Position numbers and translations under genes: made by a program. The notes under the pieces were generated by a model, which was not told the origin of the DNA, searched no databases, and saw nothing but the letters and a program-made list of their open reading frames with translations. A DNA stretch of 56,434 bases from Porticoccus sp033791605 (GTDB lineage Bacteria > Pseudomonadota > Gammaproteobacteria > Pseudomonadales > Porticoccaceae): contig JASJGJ010000121.1 of NCBI GenBank assembly GCA_033791605.1, forward strand, positions 1 through 56,434. Direction: 5' to 3'. The stretch's first letter is position 1; every line of letters starts with the position of its first letter. This document shows positions 36,797 to 46,191 of this stretch, in pieces.

Positions 36797-37426
36797 CTAC
36801 GGACGCTTGTCCAGCACGGCATCAATCAGCCCGTAGGCCTTTGACTCTTCAGCACTCATAAAATTGTCACGCTCCGTATCCTCGGCAATTTTCTCAACGG
36901 TCTGCCCCGTATGCAGAGCCAAACATTGATTCAAGCGTTCACGAATTTTTAATATTTCCTGTGCCTGAATATGGATATCAGATGCCTGTCCTTGAGCACC
37001 ACCACTCGGCTGGTGAATCATGTTACGTGAATTGGGAAGGCAATAACGTTTGCCGGGAGCACCGGCAGCCAACAAAAAAGCACCCATACTGGCAGCTTGA
37101 CCTATACACATAGTGCTCACATCAGGTTTGATAAACTGCATCGTGTCATAAATGGACATACCCGCAGTAACTGAGCCACCCGGAGAATTGATATACAAAT
37201 GAATATCTTTATCAGGATTTTCAGACTCAAGAAAAAGTAATTGAGCAACAACCAAATTTGCCATGTAGTCCTCAACAGGACCGACAAGAAAGATGACTCT
37301 CTCCTTTAGAAGCCGAGAATAAATATCGTAAGAACGCTCACCCCGCGCAGATTGCTCAACAACAATCGGGACCAAACCACCCGCATTCTGAACACCCAAA
37401 TCGGACGAAGATAAATCAAATTTCAT
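36797..37426 (-). CDS. clpP: ClpP serine protease subunit
   Basis: Peptidase core of ClpXP and ClpAP, a tetradecameric barrel. The catalytic triad is Ser113 (GQAASMGAFLLAAG), His138 (NMIHQPSGG) and Asp187 (TERDNF). The handle region and hydrophobic pocket residues are present. The 209 aa are the usual length, including a short N-terminal propeptide. It lies downstream of tig, separated from it by a terminator and a candidate sigma-70 promoter. Confidence 0.98.
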   Translation of the reverse strand: MKFDLSSSDLGVQNAGGLVPIVVEQSARGERSYDIYSRLLKERVIFLVGPVEDYMANLVVAQLLFLESENPDKDIHLYINSPGGSVTAGMSIYDTMQFIKPDVSTMCIGQAASMGAFLLAAGAPGKRYCLPNSRNMIHQPSGGAQGQASDIHIQAQEILKIRERLNQCLALHTGQTVEKIAEDTERDNFMSAEESKAYGLIDAVLDKRP

Positions 37427-37459
37427 ATTGGCTCACTCGAAAAAACAAGATACTGGAGC

Positions 37460-37487
37460 ATTGTAACCGGGAGCCAAGATAAGGCAA
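37460..37487 (-). promoter_or_regulatory. Sigma-70 promoter candidate for clpP
   Basis: On the minus strand TTGCCT (37487-37482) and TACAAT (37465-37460) are 16 bases apart, about 35 bases before the clpP start. I looked for a sigma-32 element here and found no CCCCAT-like -10, unlike at lon. Confidence 0.5.
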
Positions 37488-37587
37488 GCCGGAGAACACA
37501 AGGCCCAAGATACAATCAACTGTACAGAGCTGAAACTAGCCGAAACAACAAGCAGCAAACTCACGAGTTCTATACAGCTTATAAAAA

Positions 37588-37619
37588 CTAAAAAGGGCTG
37601 CTAAACTCAACAGCCCTTC
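37588..37619 (-). terminator. Rho-independent terminator after tig
   Basis: On the minus strand AAGGGCTG, a 10-base loop and CAGCCCTT form an 8-bp stem continuing into a T-rich run (TTTAGTTTTT). It lies about 27 bases beyond the tig stop and indicates that tig and clpP are at least partly separate transcripts. Confidence 0.8.
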
Positions 37620-37645
37620 TCTTAACATTCAAATGGTGGCGAAGC

Positions 37646-38977
37646 TTACCCTTCCGCAGCAACTTGCTCAGGATCAGGAACAATAGCCTGTTGGTAACCC
37701 ACCGCTTCTTCAGTCACCTTAGCGGCAGACAACACTAATTCTACCACTTGGTCCTGCAGGACATTGGCCTCAACACCCTTCAGTAGTTCCGGGCTATTGT
37801 AATAATAGTTCACCACTTCTGAAGACTGCTCATAAGTAGACGCCATTTCTTCAATACGGGCACGTACTTTTTGGCCGTCAACATCCATCTCATTGGATTG
37901 AACGATTTCATTCACAACTAAACCAACAACTGCGCGACGTTTTGCCTGCTCTACAAACATATCATCTGGCAAGAGTGCTGGATCAAATTGGTTCTCACCA
38001 CCACCGGCTAGCTTATTAGCCATTTGTTGTTTTAAGTTTGTCACCTCATTAGCAACCTGAGCCATAGGTGCCTCTAGATCACTGTGTGAACGATACAGCT
38101 GCTCCATCACACGACTCTTGATTTTACCCTCAAGTGCATTTTTGAGATCCCGCTCCATGTTCTGGCGTACCGCTGAACGAAAGGCTTCTTCGCCACCCGC
38201 TTCAAGCCCAAACATTGCAAAAAACTCATCATCAGCCTCAGGGAGAACTGCCTCCTTCACTTCATTTAACTTGATGGTGAATTCAACCGCTGCACCACGA
38301 AGCTCTTCAGCATGGTAACTTTCAGGGAAAGTAACAGGGATAACTTTTTCTTCCCCTTTTGACATGCCGACAACACCCTCCTCAAAACCAGGTACAGCTT
38401 TACCAGCACCTAACTCCAAAGGATACCCTTCAGCTTTTCCGCCCTCAAATTCTTCGCCGTCTTTTACGCCGGTATAATCAATATTTGCTTCGTCCCCCAG
38501 AACTGCAGGACGATCCACGTCGACCCAAGTTGCATGCTGCTTCCTCAACGCATTGATCATATCGTCGACGTCTTCTTCTTTCACTTCTGCTACAGGCTTG
38601 GAAACTTCAATCGTTGACAAGTCCGCCAACTCAAACTCTGGCAACACTTCAAATGTAGCAATAAACTCTAGATCTTGACCGGGCTCATCTATCTTGGGCT
38701 CAATAGCTGGCTGACTGGCTGGCGTAAGCTTTTCTTGAGTCACCGCCTCAAAAAAACAACTTCTAACCACCTCTCCAACAACTTCCTGACGAATACCCGC
38801 ACCATAACGTTGCTTCACAACGCTGAGAGGCACCTTACCCTTACGAAAACCATCCATTCGAACAGTTTTACTCGCTTTTATCAGGCGCTCACTGACCTCA
38901 TTTTCAATACGTTCTGCGGGGACCCCAACGGTCATCTTACGCTCAAGTCCGGAAGTTGTTTCAATGGAAACCTGCAT
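37646..38977 (-). CDS. tig: Trigger factor
   Basis: Ribosome-bound folding chaperone. The N-terminal ribosome-binding domain includes the L23-contacting loop (FRKGKVPLSVVKQRYG). The FKBP-type prolyl isomerase domain lies at about 150-245 (VLGDEANIDYTGVKDGEEFEGGKAEGYPLELG, VIPVTFPESYHAEELRG), followed by the helical arms. Length 443 aa, slightly above E. coli. It opens the tig-clpP-clpX-lon-hupB-ppiD block, next to tRNA-Leu. Confidence 0.97.
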   Translation of the reverse strand: MQVSIETTSGLERKMTVGVPAERIENEVSERLIKASKTVRMDGFRKGKVPLSVVKQRYGAGIRQEVVGEVVRSCFFEAVTQEKLTPASQPAIEPKIDEPGQDLEFIATFEVLPEFELADLSTIEVSKPVAEVKEEDVDDMINALRKQHATWVDVDRPAVLGDEANIDYTGVKDGEEFEGGKAEGYPLELGAGKAVPGFEEGVVGMSKGEEKVIPVTFPESYHAEELRGAAVEFTIKLNEVKEAVLPEADDEFFAMFGLEAGGEEAFRSAVRQNMERDLKNALEGKIKSRVMEQLYRSHSDLEAPMAQVANEVTNLKQQMANKLAGGGENQFDPALLPDDMFVEQAKRRAVVGLVVNEIVQSNEMDVDGQKVRARIEEMASTYEQSSEVVNYYYNSPELLKGVEANVLQDQVVELVLSAAKVTEEAVGYQQAIVPDPEQVAAEG

Positions 38978-39410
38978 GATGTTCCTCTATCTAAATAATT
39001 TGCTTGCTTATTAATCAGTTGATACGGGACGGAAAGACCCAAATTCCACTTTTAGCCCAACCATTCTGAATCCACACCAACACCTAGCATTTGATCCTTG
39101 AGGGCCATATCTACATATCACCACAGACATCGCCAGACACCTGAATCAGTTGGGACACGAGTAAAATGGAGCGGAACTATACACCGATTAAACGGTGGAA
39201 TCCATATTCAGAGAAACACTAAGATTTCTATTTGGTTCTAGCCATCTAGCCGCGATGTTCTCTATTTATCCGTTCTAACGCCACAACAATACTGAGCCTA
39301 CAAACATCTCGTACAACAAAATATGGCCTAACAGCTGATAGACGTAAAGAGGCAAAAAAATCACAGTCAAAAAACCGAGATCTACTGTTTTTATTTATTG
39401 AATAGATAAA
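38978..39410 (-). other. 433-base gap: tig leader, no gene seen
   Basis: Between the tig start and tRNA-Leu I see no open frame with a family signature and no hairpin followed by a convincing T run. The tract just past tRNA-Leu on the minus strand has A/T runs with only a 5-bp ACAGT/ACTGT pairing. The promoter for tig must lie in this stretch, but I could not single out one good -35/-10 pair. Confidence 0.5.
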
Positions 39411-39495
39411 TGGTGCGGACGGAGAGACTCGAACTCTCACACCTTGCGGCACTGGAACCTAAATCCAGCGTGTCTACCAATTTCACCACGTCCGC
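39411..39495 (-). tRNA. tRNA-Leu (UAG)
   Basis: An 85-base class II tRNA with a long variable arm and encoded CCA, on the minus strand. The acceptor stem is GCGGACG/CGTCCGC, the anticodon stem-loop is CTGGA-TTTAGGT-TCCAG (anticodon TAG) and the T loop is AGTTCGAGTCT. It lies upstream of tig. The other tRNAs usually clustered here (Pro, Arg, His) are about 11 kb away. Confidence 0.97.
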
Positions 39496-39634
39496 CAAAT
39501 GCCAAGTATTCAGATCACAGGCCATAAATGAATAGGCCGACTTAGCAAGGGGGCGCAATTCTGCCACAGAGATTATCTGCCGGCAACCTAAGATACCCAG
39601 AAAAGAGCAGAAAAAAATAGCCCTCATTTTTCTG

Positions 39635-41032
39635 TTAAAGTGGGCTTGCCAACAACAAAACAACATCACGATCTGAGCTGTTCACAAGACCAATATTCCG
39701 CCGTTCAGCGGGCATCAGTAATGCTTGCTCTTTGGTTACCACCTTCCCCCGACAGCCAACATCCCCATCCACTACCATCAACAAACCATATCGATGGGTA
39801 GACAAAAGGGTGTACTCCCGCCCCGGCAAGATAGTCAATCGCAACACCAGAAAGTCATCAAATCGAACAACCTCTTCCAGCCGAAACTCCTCGGTTTCCT
39901 CGAGCACAACCAAATCGGTCATTGAAGGGCTATCAACCGACATGATATCCACAGCCTTTTCCGTATCCCAGTGATTCTGGGTCAGTACTTTCTGGGCGAA
40001 GGAAAGGATCATCCGTTCATAAACTGGAGTTTGAAATTCCACCGTGCGGACACCATGTTGCAGCGAATGGGGAGTCAACAATGGCACCTTGACCACATCG
40101 CCCTGCTCCAGTGGTAATAAGGCTGTAAACTTATTCATGTCCTCCCGAAGCTCTTTCTCTTGCGCTAGCACAACATGTGGTAATTTAGACACCCAGCGTT
40201 TCATCACTTCAGAAGGTACTGGTTCACTTGGTGCTACACCCTCTATCTTTCTATCATTATCAAGATGCTTATCAATTTGACAACGAAGAGCCTGATATTG
40301 TTTTACTTTATCCAAATAGGCTGCCTTAAAATCATCATCAGATAAAAATGTCTTTCTATAATCTGAATTAAACCCATAACGAATAGCCCCGACACCACTC
40401 GGCCAAGCCTGCCTATCCACATGTGTTACCACATAAACCTCACGCTTCTCTTCATGAAGCTCAAAATACAAATCCCCGTAGACTTCCTCTGGCAATGGAT
40501 CAAGTATTTTCAATAGATTGATTCGCCGTTCACAATGTGCAGTGAGACGTCTTGGGGCTGCCGACAACACCCATGAAAGCGGGGCGCTCGCCAGACCATC
40601 GGTTACTCGAGAAATGCCCCTTTCTTCAATTCCGGTGTACCAAATTTCCCTCCCCCAAGGCTTAGCAATGCTCACTGCTTCCAGCATAAGTGGGCTGTTC
40701 AACAATAATACAGGTAGCTCATTTTCCACAGCAAAGACATAAAACCCCGACAAGCTTTCAGTCATTGACTGTAATTGAGGATCAAAAGACAGGCTTGATT
40801 CCGTGACAGTGAAGTACAGCTGATCACCAGACAAACAATAAATAGCGATCAGTTGGATTGATGGTTCTGCAGGAAGGTAATACTGAATATAGTCATACTC
40901 CACGGCCAAAATTTCATCTGGCGCAGAATGACGGTGTCCATCGCCCGCCCTTGCGCAACGTTCACCTACAGTTTTATTTAACCACAGGTCAAGCGTCGCT
41001 TCCGGGTTATCTGTCTTCAGTATATTAACCAA
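39635..41032 (-). CDS. Mannose-6-phosphate isomerase-like cupin protein
   Basis: A 465-aa protein with features of class I phosphomannose isomerases: KPWGREIWYTGIEERG resembles the substrate-side segment of ManA, while GDVVKVPLLTPHSLQHGVRTVEFQTPVYERMIL resembles the cupin core with its metal His. The end (REYTLLSTHRYGLLMVVDGDVGCRGKVVTKEQALLMPAERRNI) is a second cupin-like domain. Middle and N-terminal regions match nothing I know. The start is TTG 41032 with AGGAG about 5 bases upstream. Neighbours are unrelated (tRNA-Leu; a divergent lipoprotein), so catalytic activity and substrate are uncertain; it could be a non-enzymatic relative. Confidence 0.6.
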   Translation of the reverse strand: MVNILKTDNPEATLDLWLNKTVGERCARAGDGHRHSAPDEILAVEYDYIQYYLPAEPSIQLIAIYCLSGDQLYFTVTESSLSFDPQLQSMTESLSGFYVFAVENELPVLLLNSPLMLEAVSIAKPWGREIWYTGIEERGISRVTDGLASAPLSWVLSAAPRRLTAHCERRINLLKILDPLPEEVYGDLYFELHEEKREVYVVTHVDRQAWPSGVGAIRYGFNSDYRKTFLSDDDFKAAYLDKVKQYQALRCQIDKHLDNDRKIEGVAPSEPVPSEVMKRWVSKLPHVVLAQEKELREDMNKFTALLPLEQGDVVKVPLLTPHSLQHGVRTVEFQTPVYERMILSFAQKVLTQNHWDTEKAVDIMSVDSPSMTDLVVLEETEEFRLEEVVRFDDFLVLRLTILPGREYTLLSTHRYGLLMVVDGDVGCRGKVVTKEQALLMPAERRNIGLVNSSDRDVVLLLASPL

Positions 41033-41308
41033 GGAAACTCCTGAAAATTCGACATTAAGCCTAGCAAAATGAAGCTGTTTCGCCGAAAAAATTATTAGAA
41101 CATCTTAACCATGACATGCTAACTCAAACCCTCCACAACCTTTTGTAAAGAAAACAATGTATACAAACTTTTTACACAAAAAACTAGATGCCAAGTGCAG
41201 ATCGTCACTTAATAGACCACAATGGGTGAGTACGTCAATGGTTAAGGAAAAAACTGGAACACCGACACCTGCACCGAAAACACACAACCAATCGAATGGA
41301 GCAACAAT

Positions 41309-41674
41309 ATGCAAACGTTTAAAAAAGCACTGTATTTACCCACCATCCTGACAATCACCGTTTTAAGCTTGGTCGGATGTGGCGGCGAAGATAAGTCTGC
41401 ACTCAACGAGGCAGCAAACCAAACTATGCCTGATTCCTCTATGAAAACGACCATGGAATCGACCAAAGAAACTGTTCAAGCCATGAAAGAGTCTGCCGTA
41501 GATGATGGCAAAAAAGCTGTCGAAGAGGCCAAAGAAGTCACGATGAAAAAAGCAGAAGAAACCAAGGAAGCAGTAACAGAGAAAACACAAGACGCTGTCG
41601 ACTCTGCAAATGAAGCCATTGATGAAAAAGTTAACACGTCCAAGGATAGCTTAATGAAAAAGTTAGGCCAGTAA
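41309..41674 (+). CDS. Small lipoprotein with amphipathic repeat helix
   Basis: A 121-aa predicted lipoprotein: signal peptide with lipobox LVGC (TVLSLVGCGG). The mature part is almost entirely one amphipathic, Lys/Glu/Ala-rich helix with LEA- or apolipoprotein-like 11-residue periodicity (ETVQAMKESAVDD, KKAVEEAKEVTMKKAEETKEAVTEK). No known domain is visible. GGAG lies 7 bases before the ATG and a strong terminator follows 32 bases after the stop, so it is a single-gene unit. It probably coats or spaces the envelope or protects under stress; that is inference. Confidence 0.75.
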   Translation: MQTFKKALYLPTILTITVLSLVGCGGEDKSALNEAANQTMPDSSMKTTMESTKETVQAMKESAVDDGKKAVEEAKEVTMKKAEETKEAVTEKTQDAVDSANEAIDEKVNTSKDSLMKKLGQ

Positions 41675-41706
41675 GCTTTCGACAAAAAATATAAACTTGT
41701 ACATAT

Positions 41707-41735
41707 AAAAAGGCCGACAACATGTCGGCCTTTTT
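41707..41735 (+). terminator. Strong rho-independent terminator after the lipoprotein gene
   Basis: GGCCGACA-ACA-TGTCGGCC forms a perfect 8-bp stem flanked by A5 and T5, so it can act in both directions. It ends the plus-strand lipoprotein gene and may also back up fadA, which converges from the other side 74 bases away. Confidence 0.92.
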
Positions 41736-41808
41736 CATGCAAGAAACCAAGATAAAGCCATCGCCCTAAGCTTTGCCCAACCCCATCAAGACAAAATTTC
41801 AACCATCA

Positions 41809-42987
41809 TTAATTCAACCGCTCAACAATAGTAGACACGCCCTGCCCCAATCCAATGCACATAGTAGACACGCCCAACGTAGCATTTCGCTGCTTAAGAA
41901 CATTCAACAGCGTACCGGTAATTCGGGCGCCAGATGCACCAAGCGGATGACCCAGCGCAATAGCCCCACCATTAACGTTGACCTTTTGATCCATACTGTC
42001 TAACAAACCAAGATCCTTCAATACAGGTATGGACTGTGCGGCAAAAGCCTCATTAAGCTCAACATAGTCAACATCATTGATGGTTAAACCAGCCTTCTTC
42101 AGTGCTGAACGGGTGGCCGGCACGGGACCATAACCCATAATGGCAGGATCAACGCCAGCTGCAGCAACAGATACCACTTTTGCCATGGGCTGAAGCCCCA
42201 AAGCTTTGGCACGCTCTGCCGACATCACCAACATAGCCGCTGCACCATCGGTAATCTGGGATGAGGTTCCCGCCGTCACTGTTCCGTTAACAGGATCAAA
42301 TACCGTGCGTAACTGAGACAATCCTTCTACTGTCGTTTCAGGCCGGATCGTCTCATCTTCACTCATCAAATAGAGGCCACCATTTTCATTATGTCCCTCG
42401 ATGGGAACAATCTCGTTAATGAAGCGACCTTCACGCCTAGCTTCAGCTGCCAACCTATGAGATCGCACACCAAATTCATCCTGCTGCTGTCGGCTAATAC
42501 CATGAATTCGCGCCAAATACTCAGCCGTCAAACCCATCATCCCCGATGCCTGCGCAACACTTAGACTCATTGCCGGGTTCGGGTCGATATCATGGGTCAT
42601 GGGCACATGACCAAGATGCTCAACACCGCCGATCAAATAAATATCACCCAAACCTGCCATGACGTTAGCTGTAGCATTATGCAACGCCGACATAGAAGAA
42701 CCACAGAGCCGATTAACGGTGATTGCTGGAACTTCATGGGGAATGCGTGTACGCAAGCTTGTCATTCTGGCGACATTAAACGCCTGCTCCCGCGCCTGCA
42801 TCACACAACCCCAAATAATGTCGTCAATCTCTGCTGGATCAACACCAGGATTACGATCAAGCAGCCCTTCAATAAGGTCTGCACCAAGCTCATCGGCTCG
42901 ACGATTGCGAAACGATCCATTTTTCGAACGCGCCATAGGCGTGCGGGCAAAATCGATAATCACTGCATCTCTTGGTTTTAAGCTCAC
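41809..42987 (-). CDS. fadA: 3-ketoacyl-CoA thiolase FadA
   Basis: Beta subunit of the fatty-acid oxidation complex; cleaves 3-ketoacyl-CoA with CoA to give acetyl-CoA. It has 392 aa. The nucleophile is Cys95 (NRLCGSSMSALHNA), with His347 in NGGAIALGHPLGASGAR and Cys377 in STMCIGLGQG. The active-site NEAFAAQ is present. It lies 75 bases downstream of fadB in the same orientation and should form the alpha2beta2 complex with it. Confidence 0.97.
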   Translation of the reverse strand: MSLKPRDAVIIDFARTPMARSKNGSFRNRRADELGADLIEGLLDRNPGVDPAEIDDIIWGCVMQAREQAFNVARMTSLRTRIPHEVPAITVNRLCGSSMSALHNATANVMAGLGDIYLIGGVEHLGHVPMTHDIDPNPAMSLSVAQASGMMGLTAEYLARIHGISRQQQDEFGVRSHRLAAEARREGRFINEIVPIEGHNENGGLYLMSEDETIRPETTVEGLSQLRTVFDPVNGTVTAGTSSQITDGAAAMLVMSAERAKALGLQPMAKVVSVAAAGVDPAIMGYGPVPATRSALKKAGLTINDVDYVELNEAFAAQSIPVLKDLGLLDSMDQKVNVNGGAIALGHPLGASGARITGTLLNVLKQRNATLGVSTMCIGLGQGVSTIVERLN

Positions 42988-43062
42988 ATCAAACCTCCGT
43001 TAAGACCTACAGCTACAGCTCTTCTCTCCACAGCATTCAATTCTATACCCCTACATTTCCGA

Positions 43063-45234
43063 TTAGTCATAATAGCTTTCACCATTTTCGGCCATTTCAC
43101 GCATTCTCTTAGTCGGCTCATAGAGCTTGCCAAGTTCACTATAGTTATCTGCCATTGCGCAGAATTTATCGAGACCAAACTCATCCATCCAGCGAAACAG
43201 GCCACCCCGAAAAGCAGGGAATCCAAGGCCATACACTACCGCCATATCTGCCTCTGCCGGCGAGCCTACCACGCCCTCTTCCAAACAATGGGCCAACTCG
43301 ATACACATGGGCACCATAAAACGGGCCACAATAGACTCATCACTAAATTCACCTGATCTTTTGATACCAGCGTGCTCTGCAAATAATTCATAAACAGCCG
43401 CATCGACTGATTTCTTTGGTTTTCCCCGCGTATCCTTTTCATAAAGGTAATAACCTTTGCCATTCTTCTGACCAAGACGATCATTCTCGAATAACAATTT
43501 AGTCGGTGACACATCATAAATATCACCCATCCGTTCTGGATAACCCTCTAGAATTGAGGGAAAACAATGTACAGCGGTATCAAGCCCCACAACATCCATC
43601 AAATACGCAGGCCCCATTGGCCACCCCCAGGCTTCCATTACCCTATCTACTTGCTGAAAATCAGCGCCATCAACAATCATCATGTCGAAACCAAACACGG
43701 CGGGGAACAATACCCGGTTCACCAAAAAACCAGGGCAATCATTCACCACAATGGGCTTTTTACCCAATGCTTGGGCGTGAGCTACTACCATTGCCAATGT
43801 CTCTTCCGAGGTTTTTGTACCACGAATCACTTCAACCAACGGCATAGCATGAACAGGGTTAAAAAAGTGCATACCACAAAACTGTTCAGGACGTTTCAGA
43901 TGACTCGCCAACTGATCAATGGAAATCGTTGAAGTATTGGAAACCAGCACTGTATCATCGGAAATTTTACTTTCCACCTCAGCCAGAACAATACCTTTTA
44001 CTTTGGCATTTTCTACCACCGCCTCAATAACGATATCGGTATTTTCTATACCCTCGTAGCTAAGCGAAGGAATAATTCTGGAGAGTACGTCGCCTGCTTC
44101 CAACGTAGACATCTGGCCGCGGTCCACTCGCTTAGCCAATAATTTATTGGCTTCACTCATACCTAGCGCCAACGAATCAGTATTAATGTCTTTCATCAAA
44201 ACAGGGAAGCCCTTTATAGCGTTCTGATAGGCGATACCACCACCCATAATGCCAGCACCCAATGCCGTCGCATGCTTGACAGTTTTAGTCGCCTTTTTCC
44301 CATATTTTTTAGCGACAGAACCAATGTACTGATCATTGAGAAATACCCCCACCAATGCACGACACTGAGGCGTTTGAGTCAATTCACTAAAAGCCTGAAA
44401 CTCCACTTCTAGCGCATCATCACGAGACATTTTTGCAGATTTTGCCAACACCTCTACTGCCATAATGGGTGCTGGATAATTTGGTCCAGCTTTGGAAAAC
44501 ACCATAGCTTTAGATGTCGCTATCGACATCCCCAGCTCGATATCATTAAGCTGTAAAGGAGATTGCTTTTGCTCACGGCGACGCTGGTAGTCCAGCTGAC
44601 CTTCAGCAGCGCGCACCAACATGGCTAATGCTTCGCTATACAGCAAGTCCGGTTCTACCACCGCATCCACGGCACCCTCTTTGAGTGCAGCAGCGGCTTT
44701 ATTATGGCTGCCCGTGGCAATCCACTTTACGGCATTATCAAAACCAATCAATCGAGGCAAACGTACGGTTCCACCCCAACCAGGAATAATCCCCAGTGTT
44801 GTCTCTGGAAAACCAACCTTGGCTTTGGTGGACATCACCCGAAAATCACAGGCTAAACACACCTCAAAGCCACCACCTAGGGCAAAACCATTGATGACAA
44901 CCACCGATGGATAGGGTAACGACTCAATTTTATTAAAGGCTTCATTAGCCGCACCAAGAAATGTCCGGCGCTGCTCATCTGTACCCTTAAATACATCACC
45001 AAACTCAGTAATATCGGCTCCGGCGATAAACACCCCTTTACCACTGGTCAGCAGCAAACCACGAACATTGGGCTGCTGCTCCAAAACAGCAAGCGCCTCG
45101 TGAAGCTCAACCACTGTCGCCTGATTAAAGACATTGACCGACCCTTTTATGGCATCGAAATGTAATTCCGCGTAGCCATCATCCAGCGACTGCAGTTTCA
45201 GCGTATTCCCCTGATACATATCCTTCTGGGACAT
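43063..45234 (-). CDS. fadB: Fatty-acid oxidation complex alpha subunit FadB
   Basis: Multifunctional enoyl-CoA hydratase, 3-hydroxyacyl-CoA dehydrogenase and isomerase of aerobic beta-oxidation. It has 723 aa. The crotonase part has FIAGADITEF, the hydratase Glu in ALGGGFEV and a second in GFPETTLG. The dehydrogenase part has the NAD fold GAGIMGGGIAYQNA and catalytic His in MHFFNPVHAMPLVEVI. A C-terminal dehydrogenase repeat includes GWPMGPAYLMDVVGLD. AGGAG precedes the ATG. It forms fadBA with the downstream gene; no fadR or fadD is visible. Confidence 0.97.
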   Translation of the reverse strand: MSQKDMYQGNTLKLQSLDDGYAELHFDAIKGSVNVFNQATVVELHEALAVLEQQPNVRGLLLTSGKGVFIAGADITEFGDVFKGTDEQRRTFLGAANEAFNKIESLPYPSVVVINGFALGGGFEVCLACDFRVMSTKAKVGFPETTLGIIPGWGGTVRLPRLIGFDNAVKWIATGSHNKAAAALKEGAVDAVVEPDLLYSEALAMLVRAAEGQLDYQRRREQKQSPLQLNDIELGMSIATSKAMVFSKAGPNYPAPIMAVEVLAKSAKMSRDDALEVEFQAFSELTQTPQCRALVGVFLNDQYIGSVAKKYGKKATKTVKHATALGAGIMGGGIAYQNAIKGFPVLMKDINTDSLALGMSEANKLLAKRVDRGQMSTLEAGDVLSRIIPSLSYEGIENTDIVIEAVVENAKVKGIVLAEVESKISDDTVLVSNTSTISIDQLASHLKRPEQFCGMHFFNPVHAMPLVEVIRGTKTSEETLAMVVAHAQALGKKPIVVNDCPGFLVNRVLFPAVFGFDMMIVDGADFQQVDRVMEAWGWPMGPAYLMDVVGLDTAVHCFPSILEGYPERMGDIYDVSPTKLLFENDRLGQKNGKGYYLYEKDTRGKPKKSVDAAVYELFAEHAGIKRSGEFSDESIVARFMVPMCIELAHCLEEGVVGSPAEADMAVVYGLGFPAFRGGLFRWMDEFGLDKFCAMADNYSELGKLYEPTKRMREMAENGESYYD

Positions 45235-45394
45235 GGGTTCTCCTATAGCGTATCTGACAAGCTAATTTAACTGACCACAAAGCCAGTCTGTCGTGAGTAT
45301 AAATAGTAAATTGATAGTACGCATGACAAAGCACCGGAGGCAAAGGGCTTTTGTGACCAAATAGTACTAACAACCTCCAATAATGCGTTAAACC

Positions 45395-46060
45395 TTACAC
45401 ACACAAACCATCAATTTTCCGAATTAAAATAACGTCATTTGCCGGATATTCAGCCTCGACGCCCCAACTCTGGCACCAATAGTTAAATGTTGCACGACTA
45501 AAGAAACAAACATGTGTTTGATCATTTTTATAATGCCAACGACTAAAGGCTTCTTTGTTCACAACCAACTTCGTCATCAATCCTAAATAACCACCTGTTT
45601 TGATTCCTGACCACAGGCTGTCCAGCACCTTTCCAGGCTGGGACAAATGTTCTACTACCTCCGTCGCAGTAATAAAATCATATTCTGTCTGCAAGACCGC
45701 AGTATCATTGGCATAAAAAATATCAAAAATAGCCATAGAAAAACCGACTTCCTCCAACATGACCGATAACGTCGGGCCTAGGCCTGAACCAAAATCCAAC
45801 CCTTGAGCACCCGGCTCAAGAACACTTATCAACGGATCGGCTAAACGACTAAGAAATTGGCGATAACGATGATCGGCCGGACTGTTTTGATGCAGGTCAT
45901 AATGCGCCTTTTCCTGTTCTTGGGACAGGTGCTGCCAAGGCGGAACAAAGACCAACTGACATTGGTTACATTGATAATAGTCACGCAGGGCATCCGAATG
46001 ATATTCATCAACAGAGTCCCCGTGACACAAAGGGCAATTAAGCAGTTCTGTACTAGCCAT
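45395..46060 (-). CDS. SAM-dependent methyltransferase with N-terminal zinc ribbon
   Basis: A 221-aa class I methyltransferase. Two CXXC pairs at the N-terminus (CPLCHGD, CNQCQLVF) form a zinc ribbon, followed by SAM motif I (GLDFGSGLGPTLSVMLEE), an acidic motif II (MAIFDIFY), DFITATEVVEHL and TGGYLGLMTKLV. The Cys-ribbon plus Methyltransf_23 type resembles many methyltransferases of unknown target; the ribbon is reminiscent of the rRNA enzyme RlmA. It is divergent from tex across 131 bases. Substrate unknown. Confidence 0.8.
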   Translation of the reverse strand: MASTELLNCPLCHGDSVDEYHSDALRDYYQCNQCQLVFVPPWQHLSQEQEKAHYDLHQNSPADHRYRQFLSRLADPLISVLEPGAQGLDFGSGLGPTLSVMLEEVGFSMAIFDIFYANDTAVLQTEYDFITATEVVEHLSQPGKVLDSLWSGIKTGGYLGLMTKLVVNKEAFSRWHYKNDQTHVCFFSRATFNYWCQSWGVEAEYPANDVILIRKIDGLCV

Positions 46061-46191
46061 ATTTTAGATTCAGTAACAAGTCTGTTTTGAGCGAAGAGAT
46101 TCACCCATAATCCCGCCCCAAGCCTCACCTTGCCTCCTGGGTTACTACTACAAACCACGGGCTCAACATCACAAACAGTGTAACGGATAAT

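Noticed and set aside
43506..43932. Two overlapping plus-strand frames inside fadB
   Set aside because: Antisense to a fully conserved fadB; no motif, no ribosome site.
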